Positions 1-6,142 of a stretch of DNA of 8,321 bases are shown here, one piece after another. The DNA lies in assembly GCA_030654635.1 (NCBI GenBank), contig JAURXE010000387.1, positions 1 through 8,321 on the forward strand. The letters are read 5' to 3'. The notes beneath the pieces were generated by a model that did no database searches, had not been told where the DNA came from, and worked only from the letters and a program-made list of their open reading frames with translations. Position 1 is the stretch's first letter. Each line of letters opens with the position of its first letter. Source of the DNA: Pseudomonas sp. (lineage in GTDB: Bacteria; Pseudomonadota; Gammaproteobacteria; Pseudomonadales; Pseudomonadaceae). The position numbers were made by a program, and so were the translations under genes.

Positions 1-789
1 ATGCTGGCCCGTGATTTGAAACAAGGTGGCAAGCAAAGCTCGCCAGTTGATCACTTGCGTGAAGCCTGGGCCAGAAAGCAGGCGCCTTTCGAGGTCGACG
101 AGGGCCGTATCAGTCTGCAGATCGAAGACCTGGCCGGGCGCTTTAACCTGAACAGCCTGGTGGTTAACCAGACGGCTAATCCGCAGGCAAAAAAACGCTT
201 TGAACAGCTGTTGCGGACCCTGCAAATCGATCCGCAGTATGCCGACCGGCTCGTCGACTGGCTGGATGAAGGTCAAGACCCGAGCGGCGCTTCGGGTGCC
301 GAGGACAATCAGTATTTGCTGCTGCAACCGGGCTATCGCACCGGCAATCGGCGGCTGCAGGATGTCTCCGAGCTGCGCTTGCTGCTGGAACTCAGCGAGC
401 GCGATTACCGCCGCCTGCAGCCCTATGTCAGCGCCCTGCCGGCGGACACCAAGTTGAACGTGAATACCGCCAGCGCCTTGGTACTCTCTACCTTGAGCGA
501 TACCCTGAGCCTGCAACAGGCTCAGGAGTTGGTGCAGTCGCGTGGCGCCCAAGGCTACCGGACGCTGGGCGAATTTACCGACAAGGTGCCGGGCGTATTG
601 GCCGACAATATCGCCTTAGGCAGCAGCTTTTTCCAGGCTCGCAGCGAAGTGCAGCTGGGTGAGCGCAAGCGGGTGTTGATCAGTGTTTTGCAACGCGAAG
701 CAGACGGCCGGGTGCTGGTGCTGCAACGGGATTTAGGCCAATCAGCACGGGTGCTGGTGATGGATAAGAAGCTTGAGGAACAACCATGA
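1..789 (+). CDS. gspK: Type II secretion minor pseudopilin GspK (XcpX-like), 5' end missing
   Basis: This is the C-terminal ~262 residues of GspK, the large minor pseudopilin at the tip of the periplasmic type II secretion pseudopilus. The frame is open from the left edge. The ATG at position 1 is probably internal, because GspK proteins run to about 320-330 residues and the prepilin leader, cleavage site and N-terminal hydrophobic helix are absent here. Visible family features, numbered from position 1, are the stretch FEVDEGRISLQIEDLAGRFN (30-49), the conserved DWLDEGQDP region followed by an acidic GAEDNQYLL segment (86-108), which lies where the family binds calcium, and the SAM/helix-hairpin-helix-like LNVNTASALVLSTL segment (152-165). 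The stop TGA at 787-789 overlaps an ATG at 786-788, a typical coupling overlap. Here that ATG opens a micro-ORF (786-854), not gspL. Identification is by recognition of family motifs and by the downstream gspL and gspM. Confidence 0.93.
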   Translation: MLARDLKQGGKQSSPVDHLREAWARKQAPFEVDEGRISLQIEDLAGRFNLNSLVVNQTANPQAKKRFEQLLRTLQIDPQYADRLVDWLDEGQDPSGASGAEDNQYLLLQPGYRTGNRRLQDVSELRLLLELSERDYRRLQPYVSALPADTKLNVNTASALVLSTLSDTLSLQQAQELVQSRGAQGYRTLGEFTDKVPGVLADNIALGSSFFQARSEVQLGERKRVLISVLQREADGRVLVLQRDLGQSARVLVMDKKLEEQP

Positions 790-854
790 TCGATTGCTTG
801 TTTTTACTCGTGCCCTGCAACTGGAAGGCCGGCACCCGCTGGCTTGAGGAGTAA
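786..854 (+). CDS. Micro-ORF 1 in gspK-gspL junction repeat (22 aa)
   Basis: A 22-codon reading frame starts at an ATG that overlaps the gspK stop as ATGA, and ends with a double stop (TAA 852-854, TAA 855-857). A Shine-Dalgarno-like GAGGA (775-779) precedes the ATG by 6 nt. The peptide begins MIDCLFLLVPCNWKAG. Its first seven residues are identical to the start of GspL, and it has cysteines at positions 4 and 11. It looks like a duplicated gspL start that runs into a stop, so it is either a by-product of duplication or a leader peptide that carries ribosomes toward gspL. No function is known to me, and translation is inferred only from the start context. Confidence 0.4.
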   Translation: MIDCLFLLVPCNWKAGTRWLEE

Positions 855-859
855 TAAGC

Positions 860-928
860 ATGATCGATTGCTTGTTTTTACTCGTGTCCTGCAACTGGAA
901 GTCCGGCACCCGCTGGCTTGAGGAATAA
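860..928 (+). CDS. Micro-ORF 2 in gspK-gspL junction repeat (22 aa)
   Basis: This is the second copy of the micro-ORF, 74 bp downstream of the first. It starts 5 nt after the first stop of copy 1 and is preceded by TTGAGGAG (844-851), a good Shine-Dalgarno. It ends in a double TAA (926-931), 5 nt before the gspL ATG at 934. It differs from copy 1 at three bases (887, 902, 925), giving Pro10 to Ser, Ala15 to Ser and one silent change. Keeping the start, length and double stop in both copies would fit a role in passing ribosomes along, but a recent duplication explains it equally well. Translation is not shown. Confidence 0.38.
   Translation: MIDCLFLLVSCNWKSGTRWLEE
917..925 (+). promoter_or_regulatory. 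gspL ribosome-binding site within repeat copy 2
   Basis: The sequence CTTGAGGAA precedes the gspL ATG (934) by 8 nt. The same TTGAGGA word sits before both micro-ORF starts (773-779 and 844-850), so three near-equal initiation sites lie in a row and may compete for, or hand on, ribosomes. Confidence 0.6.
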
Positions 929-933
929 TAAGC

Positions 934-2043
934 ATGATCGATTGCCTGTTTTTACCCGCCGACTGCGCCGCCGAGTTGGGCGCCGACACCCAGCTGTATT
1001 GGCAGCCAGCCGATGGCGCCGGAGCCGCGTTGAGCTGGGCCGAGTGCGTCGCCGAGTTGGCTGGTCACAGCCTGGCGCTGGTGTTGCCGATGGCGGTGGC
1101 CAGCGCCTGTGCGGTGAAGCTGCCGACCGTCAAACCTCGCTGGCTGCGCCAGGCCTTGCCCTATGCGGTGGAGGAGCTGCTGGCCGATGAGGTCGAGCAA
1201 TTGCACTTGGCCTTGGGCGAGCCGCTGGACGATGGCCGGCATCTGCTGCTGGCGGTGCGCCGCAGCCTGCTGCAAGGCTGGCTGGCGCAACTGGCGGCGC
1301 AGGGGCTGCAGGTTACGGCTATCTATGTGGATGCCGACCTGCTGCCCCGTGAGGGCACGCAAGTGTTGCTGCACGGCGAGCACGGTCTGCTCGGTGGTGC
1401 CGGGGAGTTGCGCCTGGCCTTTAATCGCCGCGATTGGGGCAGCCTCGCCACCGGCCTGATTGAGCCGCCGCAGTTGATCGAAGAACCGTGCCCCTGGCCG
1501 TTGCTGGCGGCCGGGCAAGCCCAGGCGATCAACCTGGCCCAGGGCGAATTCGCCGTGCAACAAGGCTCGGGCAACTGGCGGGTGTGGCGCAGCGTGGCGG
1601 CGTTGGCCGGCCTCTGGCTGGTGCTGCAACTGGGCTTTGACCTGGGCCAGAGCTGGTACTTGCAGCGCCAGGGCGACAGTTATGCGGCCGCCAGTCAGGC
1701 GCTGTACAAGGAGTTATTTCCCGCCGACACGCGCATCGTCAACCTCAAGGCGCAGTTTGCCGAACACTTGAATGCCGGCGCCGTCAGCAACCAGGGCAGC
1801 TTCTTTGGCTTGCTCAATCAGGCCACCAGCGCCTTGGGGGAGGAGCCACAACTGACAGTGCAGCAACTGGATTTCAGTCAAGAACGCGGCGACCTAGCAC
1901 TGCAACTGCAGGCCGCTGATTTTGCCAGCCTCGAGCAACTGCGCCAGCGCCTGCAGCAAGCCGGCTTGCAGGTGCAGCTCGGCTCGGCCAGTCGCGAGGC
2001 GCAAGGCGTCAGTGCACGGATGATCATTGGCGGTGGCGCATGA
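934..2043 (+). CDS. gspL: Type II secretion inner-membrane platform protein GspL (XcpY-like)
   Basis: This 369-residue bitopic inner-membrane protein recruits and stimulates the GspE ATPase through its cytoplasmic domain and pairs with GspM. The cytoplasmic actin-like domain spans about residues 1-215 and includes the XcpY-like stretch CAVKLPTVKPRWLRQ (59-73) followed by LPYAVEELLADEVEQLHLAL. One transmembrane helix lies at about 220-238 (SVAALAGLWLVLQLGFDLG). A periplasmic ferredoxin-like domain makes up roughly the last 80 residues. The length fits the family (XcpY is about 380). The ATG at 934 is preceded by TTGAGGA with good spacing and is the third member of a series of repeated starts at 786, 860 and 934. 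Only this one reads into the gspL frame. The stop overlaps gspM as ATGA. The coding region appears intact. Confidence 0.95.
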   Translation: MIDCLFLPADCAAELGADTQLYWQPADGAGAALSWAECVAELAGHSLALVLPMAVASACAVKLPTVKPRWLRQALPYAVEELLADEVEQLHLALGEPLDDGRHLLLAVRRSLLQGWLAQLAAQGLQVTAIYVDADLLPREGTQVLLHGEHGLLGGAGELRLAFNRRDWGSLATGLIEPPQLIEEPCPWPLLAAGQAQAINLAQGEFAVQQGSGNWRVWRSVAALAGLWLVLQLGFDLGQSWYLQRQGDSYAAASQALYKELFPADTRIVNLKAQFAEHLNAGAVSNQGSFFGLLNQATSALGEEPQLTVQQLDFSQERGDLALQLQAADFASLEQLRQRLQQAGLQVQLGSASREAQGVSARMIIGGGA

Positions 2044-2561
2044 AGGCCTTACAGGATATGAGCGCGAGCCTGCAGTTGCAGTGGCGCAATTCGTCGCTGT
2101 GGCAGCGCTGGCAACAACTGCCAGCCCGTGACCGCATGGCCTTATTGGGTCTCGGCGGTTTCTTTACTGCCTTGCTGGTTTACCTGCTGATCTGGCAGCC
2201 GGTGCAGCAGCAGCTACAGGCCTCACGCAATTGGTATGCGCAGCAAAGCGAGCTGCACCAGTATCTGTTGGCGCACGCCGACGAAGCCCGGCAAGTGGCC
2301 GCCGCGCCGCAGCAACAGATTGATCCCGAAGCCTTGCAAGGGCTGGTGACCAGCACTGCACAAGCTGCGGGGCTGAGTATCGAGCGGCTCGACAGCGACG
2401 CCGGTGGTCTGCAAGTCAATCTGGCGCCGAGCGCCTTTGCCAGCTTGCTACCCTGGTTGCAGCAACTGCAAAGCAGCGGCGTCAGCTTCGGCGAAGTGAG
2501 CCTGGAGCGCGGCGAAAATAGCCTGGTTCTGGCGCGCTTGAGCCTGGCTGTTAGTCATTGA
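2040..2561 (+). CDS. gspM: Type II secretion inner-membrane protein GspM (XcpZ-like)
   Basis: This 173-residue protein is the bitopic inner-membrane partner of GspL and stabilises the assembly platform. It has a short cytoplasmic N-terminus with aromatic and basic residues, one transmembrane helix at about 33-52 (MALLGLGGFFTALLVYLLIW) ending in the family-typical WQPV, then a Gln-rich periplasmic helical stretch and a small C-terminal domain. The length equals that of XcpZ (about 174). The ATG at 2040 overlaps the gspL stop as ATGA. Only a weak upstream Shine-Dalgarno is visible, so translation probably depends on coupling to gspL. An internal ATG at 2058 is a less likely start. No gspN follows, which is usual in Pseudomonas, so gspM is the last secretion gene here. 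Confidence 0.92.
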   Translation: MKALQDMSASLQLQWRNSSLWQRWQQLPARDRMALLGLGGFFTALLVYLLIWQPVQQQLQASRNWYAQQSELHQYLLAHADEARQVAAAPQQQIDPEALQGLVTSTAQAAGLSIERLDSDAGGLQVNLAPSAFASLLPWLQQLQSSGVSFGEVSLERGENSLVLARLSLAVSH

Positions 2562-2592
2562 GGTATTGGGTGATCTCAAGGAGTAAGGATTG

Positions 2593-4020
2593 ATGAACTG
2601 GTGGGCTGATTTTGCCTGGTTGATTGGCGCGCTGATTACCCTGTTGCACCTGCTCGGTATTTTGGCAGCGTTGCATGCGGTGCTGAGCGTGCGCACCGCC
2701 CAAGGCACCATCGCCTGGGTGTTATCGCTGGTGTTGCTGCCCGAACTGACCCTGTTGCCCTATCTGGTGTTTGGTCGCAGTCGTTTCGAAGGCTATATCG
2801 CTGCCCGCCGTCAGGAAAACCAGCAAATGCTGCGTGCCGCCCACGCCCAAGGCTGGCCATTGGCGCCTAAGACCGGGGAGATCAAGGCCGGCTTGCCCGA
2901 GTTGACGCAGCTGACCGGCATGCAGTGTCGCGGTGGTAATCAGGCGCGCCTATTGATCAACGGTGACTACAGTTTTGCCGCGATGTTGGGGGCGATTCGG
3001 GCGGCCCGTGAGCTGATCATCGTGCAGTTTTTTATCATCCGCGACGACAGCCTTGGGCAACGTCTGCAACACGCGCTGCTGGAGCGGGCGGCGGCGGGTG
3101 TGCGGGTCTACCTGTTGTTTGACGGGATCGGCAGCCACGATCTACCCAGTAGCTACGTCCAGGCTTTGCGCGCCGGTGGCGTGCAGAGCCAGGCCTTCAA
3201 GGCGCGCAGCGGGCTAATCAATCGCTTCCAGTTAAACTTTCGTAACCACCGCAAAATTGTGGTGGTGGACGGCGAGGTGGGTTTTGTCGGTGGCCATAAT
3301 GTCGGGGTCGAATACCTCGGCCTCAAGCCGCCGCTGGCGCCCTGGCGCGACACTCATGTCGAGGTGCGCGGGCCGGCGGTGGTCGACCTGCAACTGTGCT
3401 TCAGTGAGGACTGGTATTGGGCCACCCAGCAACTGCCCGAGTTGCTGCTTAAACCCCAGCAACACAGTGGCAATATGCATTGTCAGGTGATTGCTGGCGG
3501 GCCAGCGGATCGACAGGAAACTACCCAATTACTGTTTCTGGCGGCGATTCATCGTGCCCAGCGGCGGATTTGGATCACCTCGCCCTACTTTGTCCCCGAT
3601 GAAGCCATAGGCGCTGCGCTGCGTTTGGCGGTGCTGCGCGGGGTCGAGGTGCGCTTGCTGTTGCCCTCGCGGCCCGACCACCAAGTGGTGTATGCCGCCT
3701 CCCGGCTGTACGCCTATCGAGCCGTGGCCGTCGGCATCCAGGTGTATCGCTACGGGCCGGGGTTTTTGCACCAGAAAGTGCTGCTGATCGACGACGAATT
3801 AGCTGCCGTCGGCAGCGCCAATCTGGACAACCGCTCGTTGCGGCTGAACTTTGAAGTAATGCTGCTGACGGTGGATCGCGACTTTGCCCAAGCGGTCGAG
3901 CAGATGCTCAACGCCGACTTCGCCCTGTCTCGGCCAATCGGTGCGGACGAGGGCAGTCAGGTCGGCTTTTGGCCACACCTGTGGATGCGTTTGGCGCTGC
4001 TGTTTGCACCGATTTTGTAA
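2593..4020 (+). CDS. cls: Cardiolipin synthase (phospholipase D family, ClsA type)
   Basis: This 475-residue inner-membrane enzyme forms cardiolipin, by the ClsA-type reaction joining two phosphatidylglycerols with release of glycerol. Two N-terminal transmembrane segments (about 6-30 and 40-60) are followed by two PLDc domains. The catalytic HxKxxxxD motifs are both complete: HRKIVVVD at 219-226, followed by GGHN, and HQKVLLID at 393-400, followed by GSANLDNRS. Spacing and length match bacterial ClsA. I chose ATG 2593, with AAGGAG at 2578-2583; a TTG immediately upstream (2590) would add one residue and fits the ribosome site slightly better. The gene follows gspM by only 31 bp with no visible terminator, so cotranscription is possible. 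The chain ends soon after the second domain with a hydrophobic LWMRLALLFAPIL tail, as in other Cls proteins. Confidence 0.95.
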   Translation: MNWWADFAWLIGALITLLHLLGILAALHAVLSVRTAQGTIAWVLSLVLLPELTLLPYLVFGRSRFEGYIAARRQENQQMLRAAHAQGWPLAPKTGEIKAGLPELTQLTGMQCRGGNQARLLINGDYSFAAMLGAIRAARELIIVQFFIIRDDSLGQRLQHALLERAAAGVRVYLLFDGIGSHDLPSSYVQALRAGGVQSQAFKARSGLINRFQLNFRNHRKIVVVDGEVGFVGGHNVGVEYLGLKPPLAPWRDTHVEVRGPAVVDLQLCFSEDWYWATQQLPELLLKPQQHSGNMHCQVIAGGPADRQETTQLLFLAAIHRAQRRIWITSPYFVPDEAIGAALRLAVLRGVEVRLLLPSRPDHQVVYAASRLYAYRAVAVGIQVYRYGPGFLHQKVLLIDDELAAVGSANLDNRSLRLNFEVMLLTVDRDFAQAVEQMLNADFALSRPIGADEGSQVGFWPHLWMRLALLFAPIL

Positions 4021-4147
4021 AACCTGGCGGATAAGGCTGGGTAAAAGTTTGGTAGTCACACTGGCCATCTTGGCCTTGCGGTATAAACCTTGTACCACCC
4101 ACAGCGCTAGCCAGTTGTGGTCAGTGCGCAGTTCTCCAGGAGTGCCT
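4021..4147 (+). other. Intergenic region cls to marC-like gene
   Basis: These 127 bp should hold the end of the cls transcript and the start of the marC-like one. TATAAA (4082-4087) resembles a -10 box, but no -35 box lies at proper spacing. A short hairpin GGCCA/TGGCC surrounds TCT near 4062-4075 without a T-run. The ribosome site CAGGAG (4137-4142) is clear. I cannot assign a promoter or terminator with confidence. Confidence 0.35.
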
Positions 4148-4810
4148 ATGGACCCGACAGTTACCTTATTTGTCAGTATGTTCACCACCCTGCTGGCGAT
4201 TATTAATCCGCTGGAGGCGATTCCGGTGTTTCTCGGTTTGCTGCAGGGCAAAGATGACGCCGAGCACCGCCGGGTGGCGCGCAAGGCTTGCCTGTACGCG
4301 TTGTTACTGATGTTCTTCTTCCTGATCTTCGGCAACCTATTGCTGCGCCTGTTTGATGTGCCGTTGAGCATGGTGCGGGTGGTGGGCGGGGTGATTTTGA
4401 TGCGCATCGGCTTTGAGCTGTTCGCCCCCTCGGCCAATAGCAATTTGATCCCCAAGGGCGGCAATGGCTCGCAGGATATTGCCTTTATTCCGATGGCGAT
4501 GCCGATCATGTTCGGCCCCGGCGCGATTGCCACGGTGATCGGCCTGACCAGCACCATCAAGGCTTCCGAGCGGGCCTTGTTGTCGGGCGCAGCGGTGGTG
4601 CTGGCGATGGTAGCCACCATGCTGACGGTGTATTTATCGCTGCGCTATGCGAAAAACATCCTGACTAAAATCGGCCCGCAAGGCATCGACGCCGCGACCC
4701 GGATCGTCGGTTTCTTTGTGGCGGCCATGGGGGTTGGTTTGATCTTTCACGGCAGCGTGGAATTTCTGCAGTCCTACGGCGTGTTGCTCGGTGGTGTGGC
4801 CGGGCATTAA
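4148..4810 (+). CDS. MarC family integral membrane protein
   Basis: This 220-residue inner-membrane protein belongs to the MarC/YchE/YhgN family. The family was once thought to confer multiple antibiotic resistance, which was later not upheld, and its transport substrate is unclear. About six transmembrane segments are visible. The family signature IINPLEAIPVFLGLL occupies about 17-31, the second half carries FIPMAMPIMFGPGAIATVIG at about 116-135, and the last helix is RIVGFFVAAMGVGLIFHG. The frame is open far upstream into the cls 3' end. I chose ATG 4148 because the signature begins just after it and CAGGAG (4137-4142) precedes it by 5 nt. The DUF3703 gene follows after 39 bp on the same strand, probably in the same transcript. 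The specific subfamily cannot be settled by eye. Confidence 0.9.
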   Translation: MDPTVTLFVSMFTTLLAIINPLEAIPVFLGLLQGKDDAEHRRVARKACLYALLLMFFFLIFGNLLLRLFDVPLSMVRVVGGVILMRIGFELFAPSANSNLIPKGGNGSQDIAFIPMAMPIMFGPGAIATVIGLTSTIKASERALLSGAAVVLAMVATMLTVYLSLRYAKNILTKIGPQGIDAATRIVGFFVAAMGVGLIFHGSVEFLQSYGVLLGGVAGH

Positions 4811-4820
4811 GTCATGTTGC

Positions 4821-4836
4821 GGCGCATAGCTGCGCC
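4821..4836 (+). promoter_or_regulatory. Perfect 6-bp hairpin abutting the DUF3703 Shine-Dalgarno
   Basis: GGCGCA (4821-4826) and TGCGCC (4831-4836) form a perfect GC-rich stem with a four-base TAGC loop. It starts 10 nt after the MarC stop and ends one base before the GGAGG of the next gene. No T-run follows, so it is not a normal terminator. It could slow ribosomes or RNases, or affect access to the ribosome site. The structure is visible; the role is inferred. Confidence 0.45.
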
Positions 4837-4849
4837 TGGAGGTTTGCCC

Positions 4850-5236
4850 ATGCAGTCGCTTCGCAAGTTGGCCTTCGTGGCCGAGATAAGCCAGGCCAAA
4901 GGGCTGCTCGTCGAAGGTCGGCGGGAGGCCGCGTTCATCCATCTGCAGCGCGCCCATGTGCTGGGCCAGTTGGAGGTGTTGCTCCATGTGCAGGTGCATT
5001 GGCTGATGTTTAAAGTCGAGGTCAGCCGGCGCCGGGTGTGGGCGGCGGTCGGTCAGTTGCTGCGGATTGTGCTCGGCGGGCTGGGCTCGGCCGTGGGCGT
5101 GGTGCCGGTTGGCAATACCGGCGGCAGCGATATCAGCATGTTCAAACGCCTGCCGATTGCGCCGGACTTACAGGACTTGGCCGACGGGCGTGGGGCGCAC
5201 GTTGGCCAGGCGGAGCAGGATAAACCTCAGCCTTGA
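4850..5236 (+). CDS. DUF3703 family small protein, function unknown
   Basis: This 128-residue protein looks like the DUF3703 family of unknown function. Matching features are the helical QRAHVLGQ stretch (33-40), the HVQVHWLM segment (46-53), a hydrophobic helix (QLLRIVLGGLGSAVG, 69-83) and the hallmark loop VPVGNTGGSDISMF (85-98) followed by LPIAPDL. Four histidines (31, 36, 46, 50), two of them in an HxxxH arrangement, could bind a metal, but that is inference. I chose ATG 4850 because GGAGG (4838-4842) lies 7 nt before it. An in-frame ATG at 4814 would add 12 residues but lacks such a site and would place a hairpin inside the coding region. No signal peptide is seen. The 3' end overlaps the convergent yebE-like gene by 10 bp. 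Confidence 0.8.
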   Translation: MQSLRKLAFVAEISQAKGLLVEGRREAAFIHLQRAHVLGQLEVLLHVQVHWLMFKVEVSRRRVWAAVGQLLRIVLGGLGSAVGVVPVGNTGGSDISMFKRLPIAPDLQDLADGRGAHVGQAEQDKPQP

Positions 5237-5955
5237 GTTGCGGCCTGCTTGACCTGCGCTTCCAGCTCCAGCTTGAGGGCAGGATCGAGCTTGAGCTGGC
5301 GGGCCAGTTCGTCCAGGTACGCGCGCTCCATAAAATGCTCCTGGTCGACCAGCAGCACGCTGGCCAGGTACATCTCGGCGGCCATTTCCGGTGTGCTGGC
5401 GGCGCTAGCCACCTCGACCGGGTCCAGCGGTTTGTTCAGTTCGGCGCTCAGCCAGTGTTGTAACTGCGGATCGCTGCTGAGCTTGCTGAACTCGCCCTCA
5501 ATCAACTGCCGCTCGCGGGCATCGACATGGCCGTCTGCTTTGGCGGCGGCCACCAGCGCTTTGAGAATGGCCTGGCTGTGTTGTTCGGCGGCCAGCGCCG
5601 GCAGCCGATCAACGGTTTGCGGTTCCGGCTGCGCCGCGCCGCCTTGCTGGCTTTGCCAGTTGCCATAGGCTTTATAGGCCAGCACGCCAAGGGCGGCCAA
5701 ACCACCATAGGTCAGGGCTTTGCCACCCAGGTTGCGAGCGGTTTTATTGCCCATCAGCAAGCCCATGGCACCCGCCGCCAGGGCACCGCCGCCGGCACCG
5801 CTGAGCAAACTGCCAAGCCCGCCGCCGCCGAGTAAGTCGCTCAGGCCACCGCCGGCAGACGGCGCAGAGTTGCCTTGGCGCGCCGGCGGGTTGTTGCCTT
5901 GCAGCGCTTGTTGGCCGGATTTAAGCAATTGATCGAGTAAGCCGCGGGTAATCAT
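5227..5955 (-). CDS. yebE: YebE/DUF533 family inner-membrane protein with TerB-like domain
   Basis: This 242-residue protein resembles E. coli YebE (DUF533), an envelope protein of unknown function. Layout: a short amphipathic N-terminus; a Gly-rich low-complexity stretch (35-60) with LLGGGGLGSLLSGAGGG; hydrophobic segments around 50-69 and 80-97 flanking the family-typical MGNKTARNLGGKAL; then a linker and a C-terminal TerB-like helical domain (about 125-240). The TerB-like domain carries AAAKADGHVDARERQLI (136-152), with acidic residues Asp141, Asp145 and Glu148, and the YebE-like DQEHFMERAYLDELA (204-218). The start ATG (5953-5955) has GGAG 8 nt upstream. It lies downstream of gcdR on the same strand across 187 bp, and its stop overlaps the convergent DUF3703 gene. 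The tellurite link of TerB domains does not by itself imply resistance here. Confidence 0.88.
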   Translation of the reverse strand: MITRGLLDQLLKSGQQALQGNNPPARQGNSAPSAGGGLSDLLGGGGLGSLLSGAGGGALAAGAMGLLMGNKTARNLGGKALTYGGLAALGVLAYKAYGNWQSQQGGAAQPEPQTVDRLPALAAEQHSQAILKALVAAAKADGHVDARERQLIEGEFSKLSSDPQLQHWLSAELNKPLDPVEVASAASTPEMAAEMYLASVLLVDQEHFMERAYLDELARQLKLDPALKLELEAQVKQAATQG

Positions 5956-6142
5956 CAGAGCAACTCCAGGGGGCTGTCAGTCATGTCAGTGCTTAGGGTA
6001 AAGCCAAGTGTGCACTGGCGGCACAGCCGGAGTGCTTCGAGATGTTGCCCGCCGACTCGCTGCTGTACGCGCGCACGCTGTGGAGGATGACCCGCCGCAC
6101 AGGCCGACAAGCGCGCAAGCCTGTTTGTCATTGCCTGGCCGG
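5956..6142. other. Intergenic region between yebE and gcdR
   Basis: These 187 bp separate two minus-strand genes and should hold the yebE promoter and the gcdR transcript end. I see an imperfect inverted repeat at 6003-6019 (GCC, bulged A, AGT, loop, ACTGGC) and a 6-bp inverted repeat ACAGGC/GCCTGT (6099-6104 and 6119-6124) just beyond the gcdR stop. Neither is followed by a T-run on the minus strand. No convincing promoter or gene was found. Confidence 0.5.

Larger units (their letters stand above)
786..933 (+). repeat. Tandem repeat, 2 x 74 bp, with a partial third copy forming the gspL start
   Basis: Copy 1 is 786-859 and copy 2 is 860-933; they match at 71 of 74 positions. The first 25 bases of each unit recur at the gspL start (934-958), with two mismatches to copy 2 (872/946 and 882/956). 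Each unit carries an ATG, a 22-codon frame, GCTTGAGGA near its end as the ribosome-binding site of the next start, and the double stop TAATAAGC. The word GCTTGAGGA also occurs at the gspK end (771-779). The unit length is not a multiple of three, so the three ATGs lie in three different frames, while gspL itself keeps its own start. The three substitutions argue against a simple assembly duplication. Confidence 0.95.

Noticed and set aside
952..1629. Long minus-strand open frame (225 codons) antisense to gspL
   Set aside because: It lies wholly inside gspL, which is clearly recognised. The Gln/Arg/His-rich composition is that of a GC-rich antisense shadow, with no recognisable domain.
4049..4087. 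Promoter for the marC-like gene from TTGGTA and TATAAA
   Set aside because: The two boxes are 27 bp apart, too far for sigma-70, and no better -35 box lies at 16-18 bp from TATAAA.
3884..4147. N-terminal extension of the MarC-like frame upstream of 4148
   Set aside because: The extension overlaps the cls coding end and is Cys/Arg-rich with no membrane features. The family signature and a good ribosome site support ATG 4148.
3799..4620. Minus-strand open frame of 273 codons over the cls 3' end and marC-like gene
   Set aside because: It spans two well-supported plus-strand genes and their gap. Composition is low-complexity and no family is recognisable; no ribosome site was sought further.
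6099..6124. Inverted repeat ACAGGC/GCCTGT as gcdR terminator
   Set aside because: The loop is 14 nt, and no T-run follows on the minus strand, so an intrinsic terminator is not supported.
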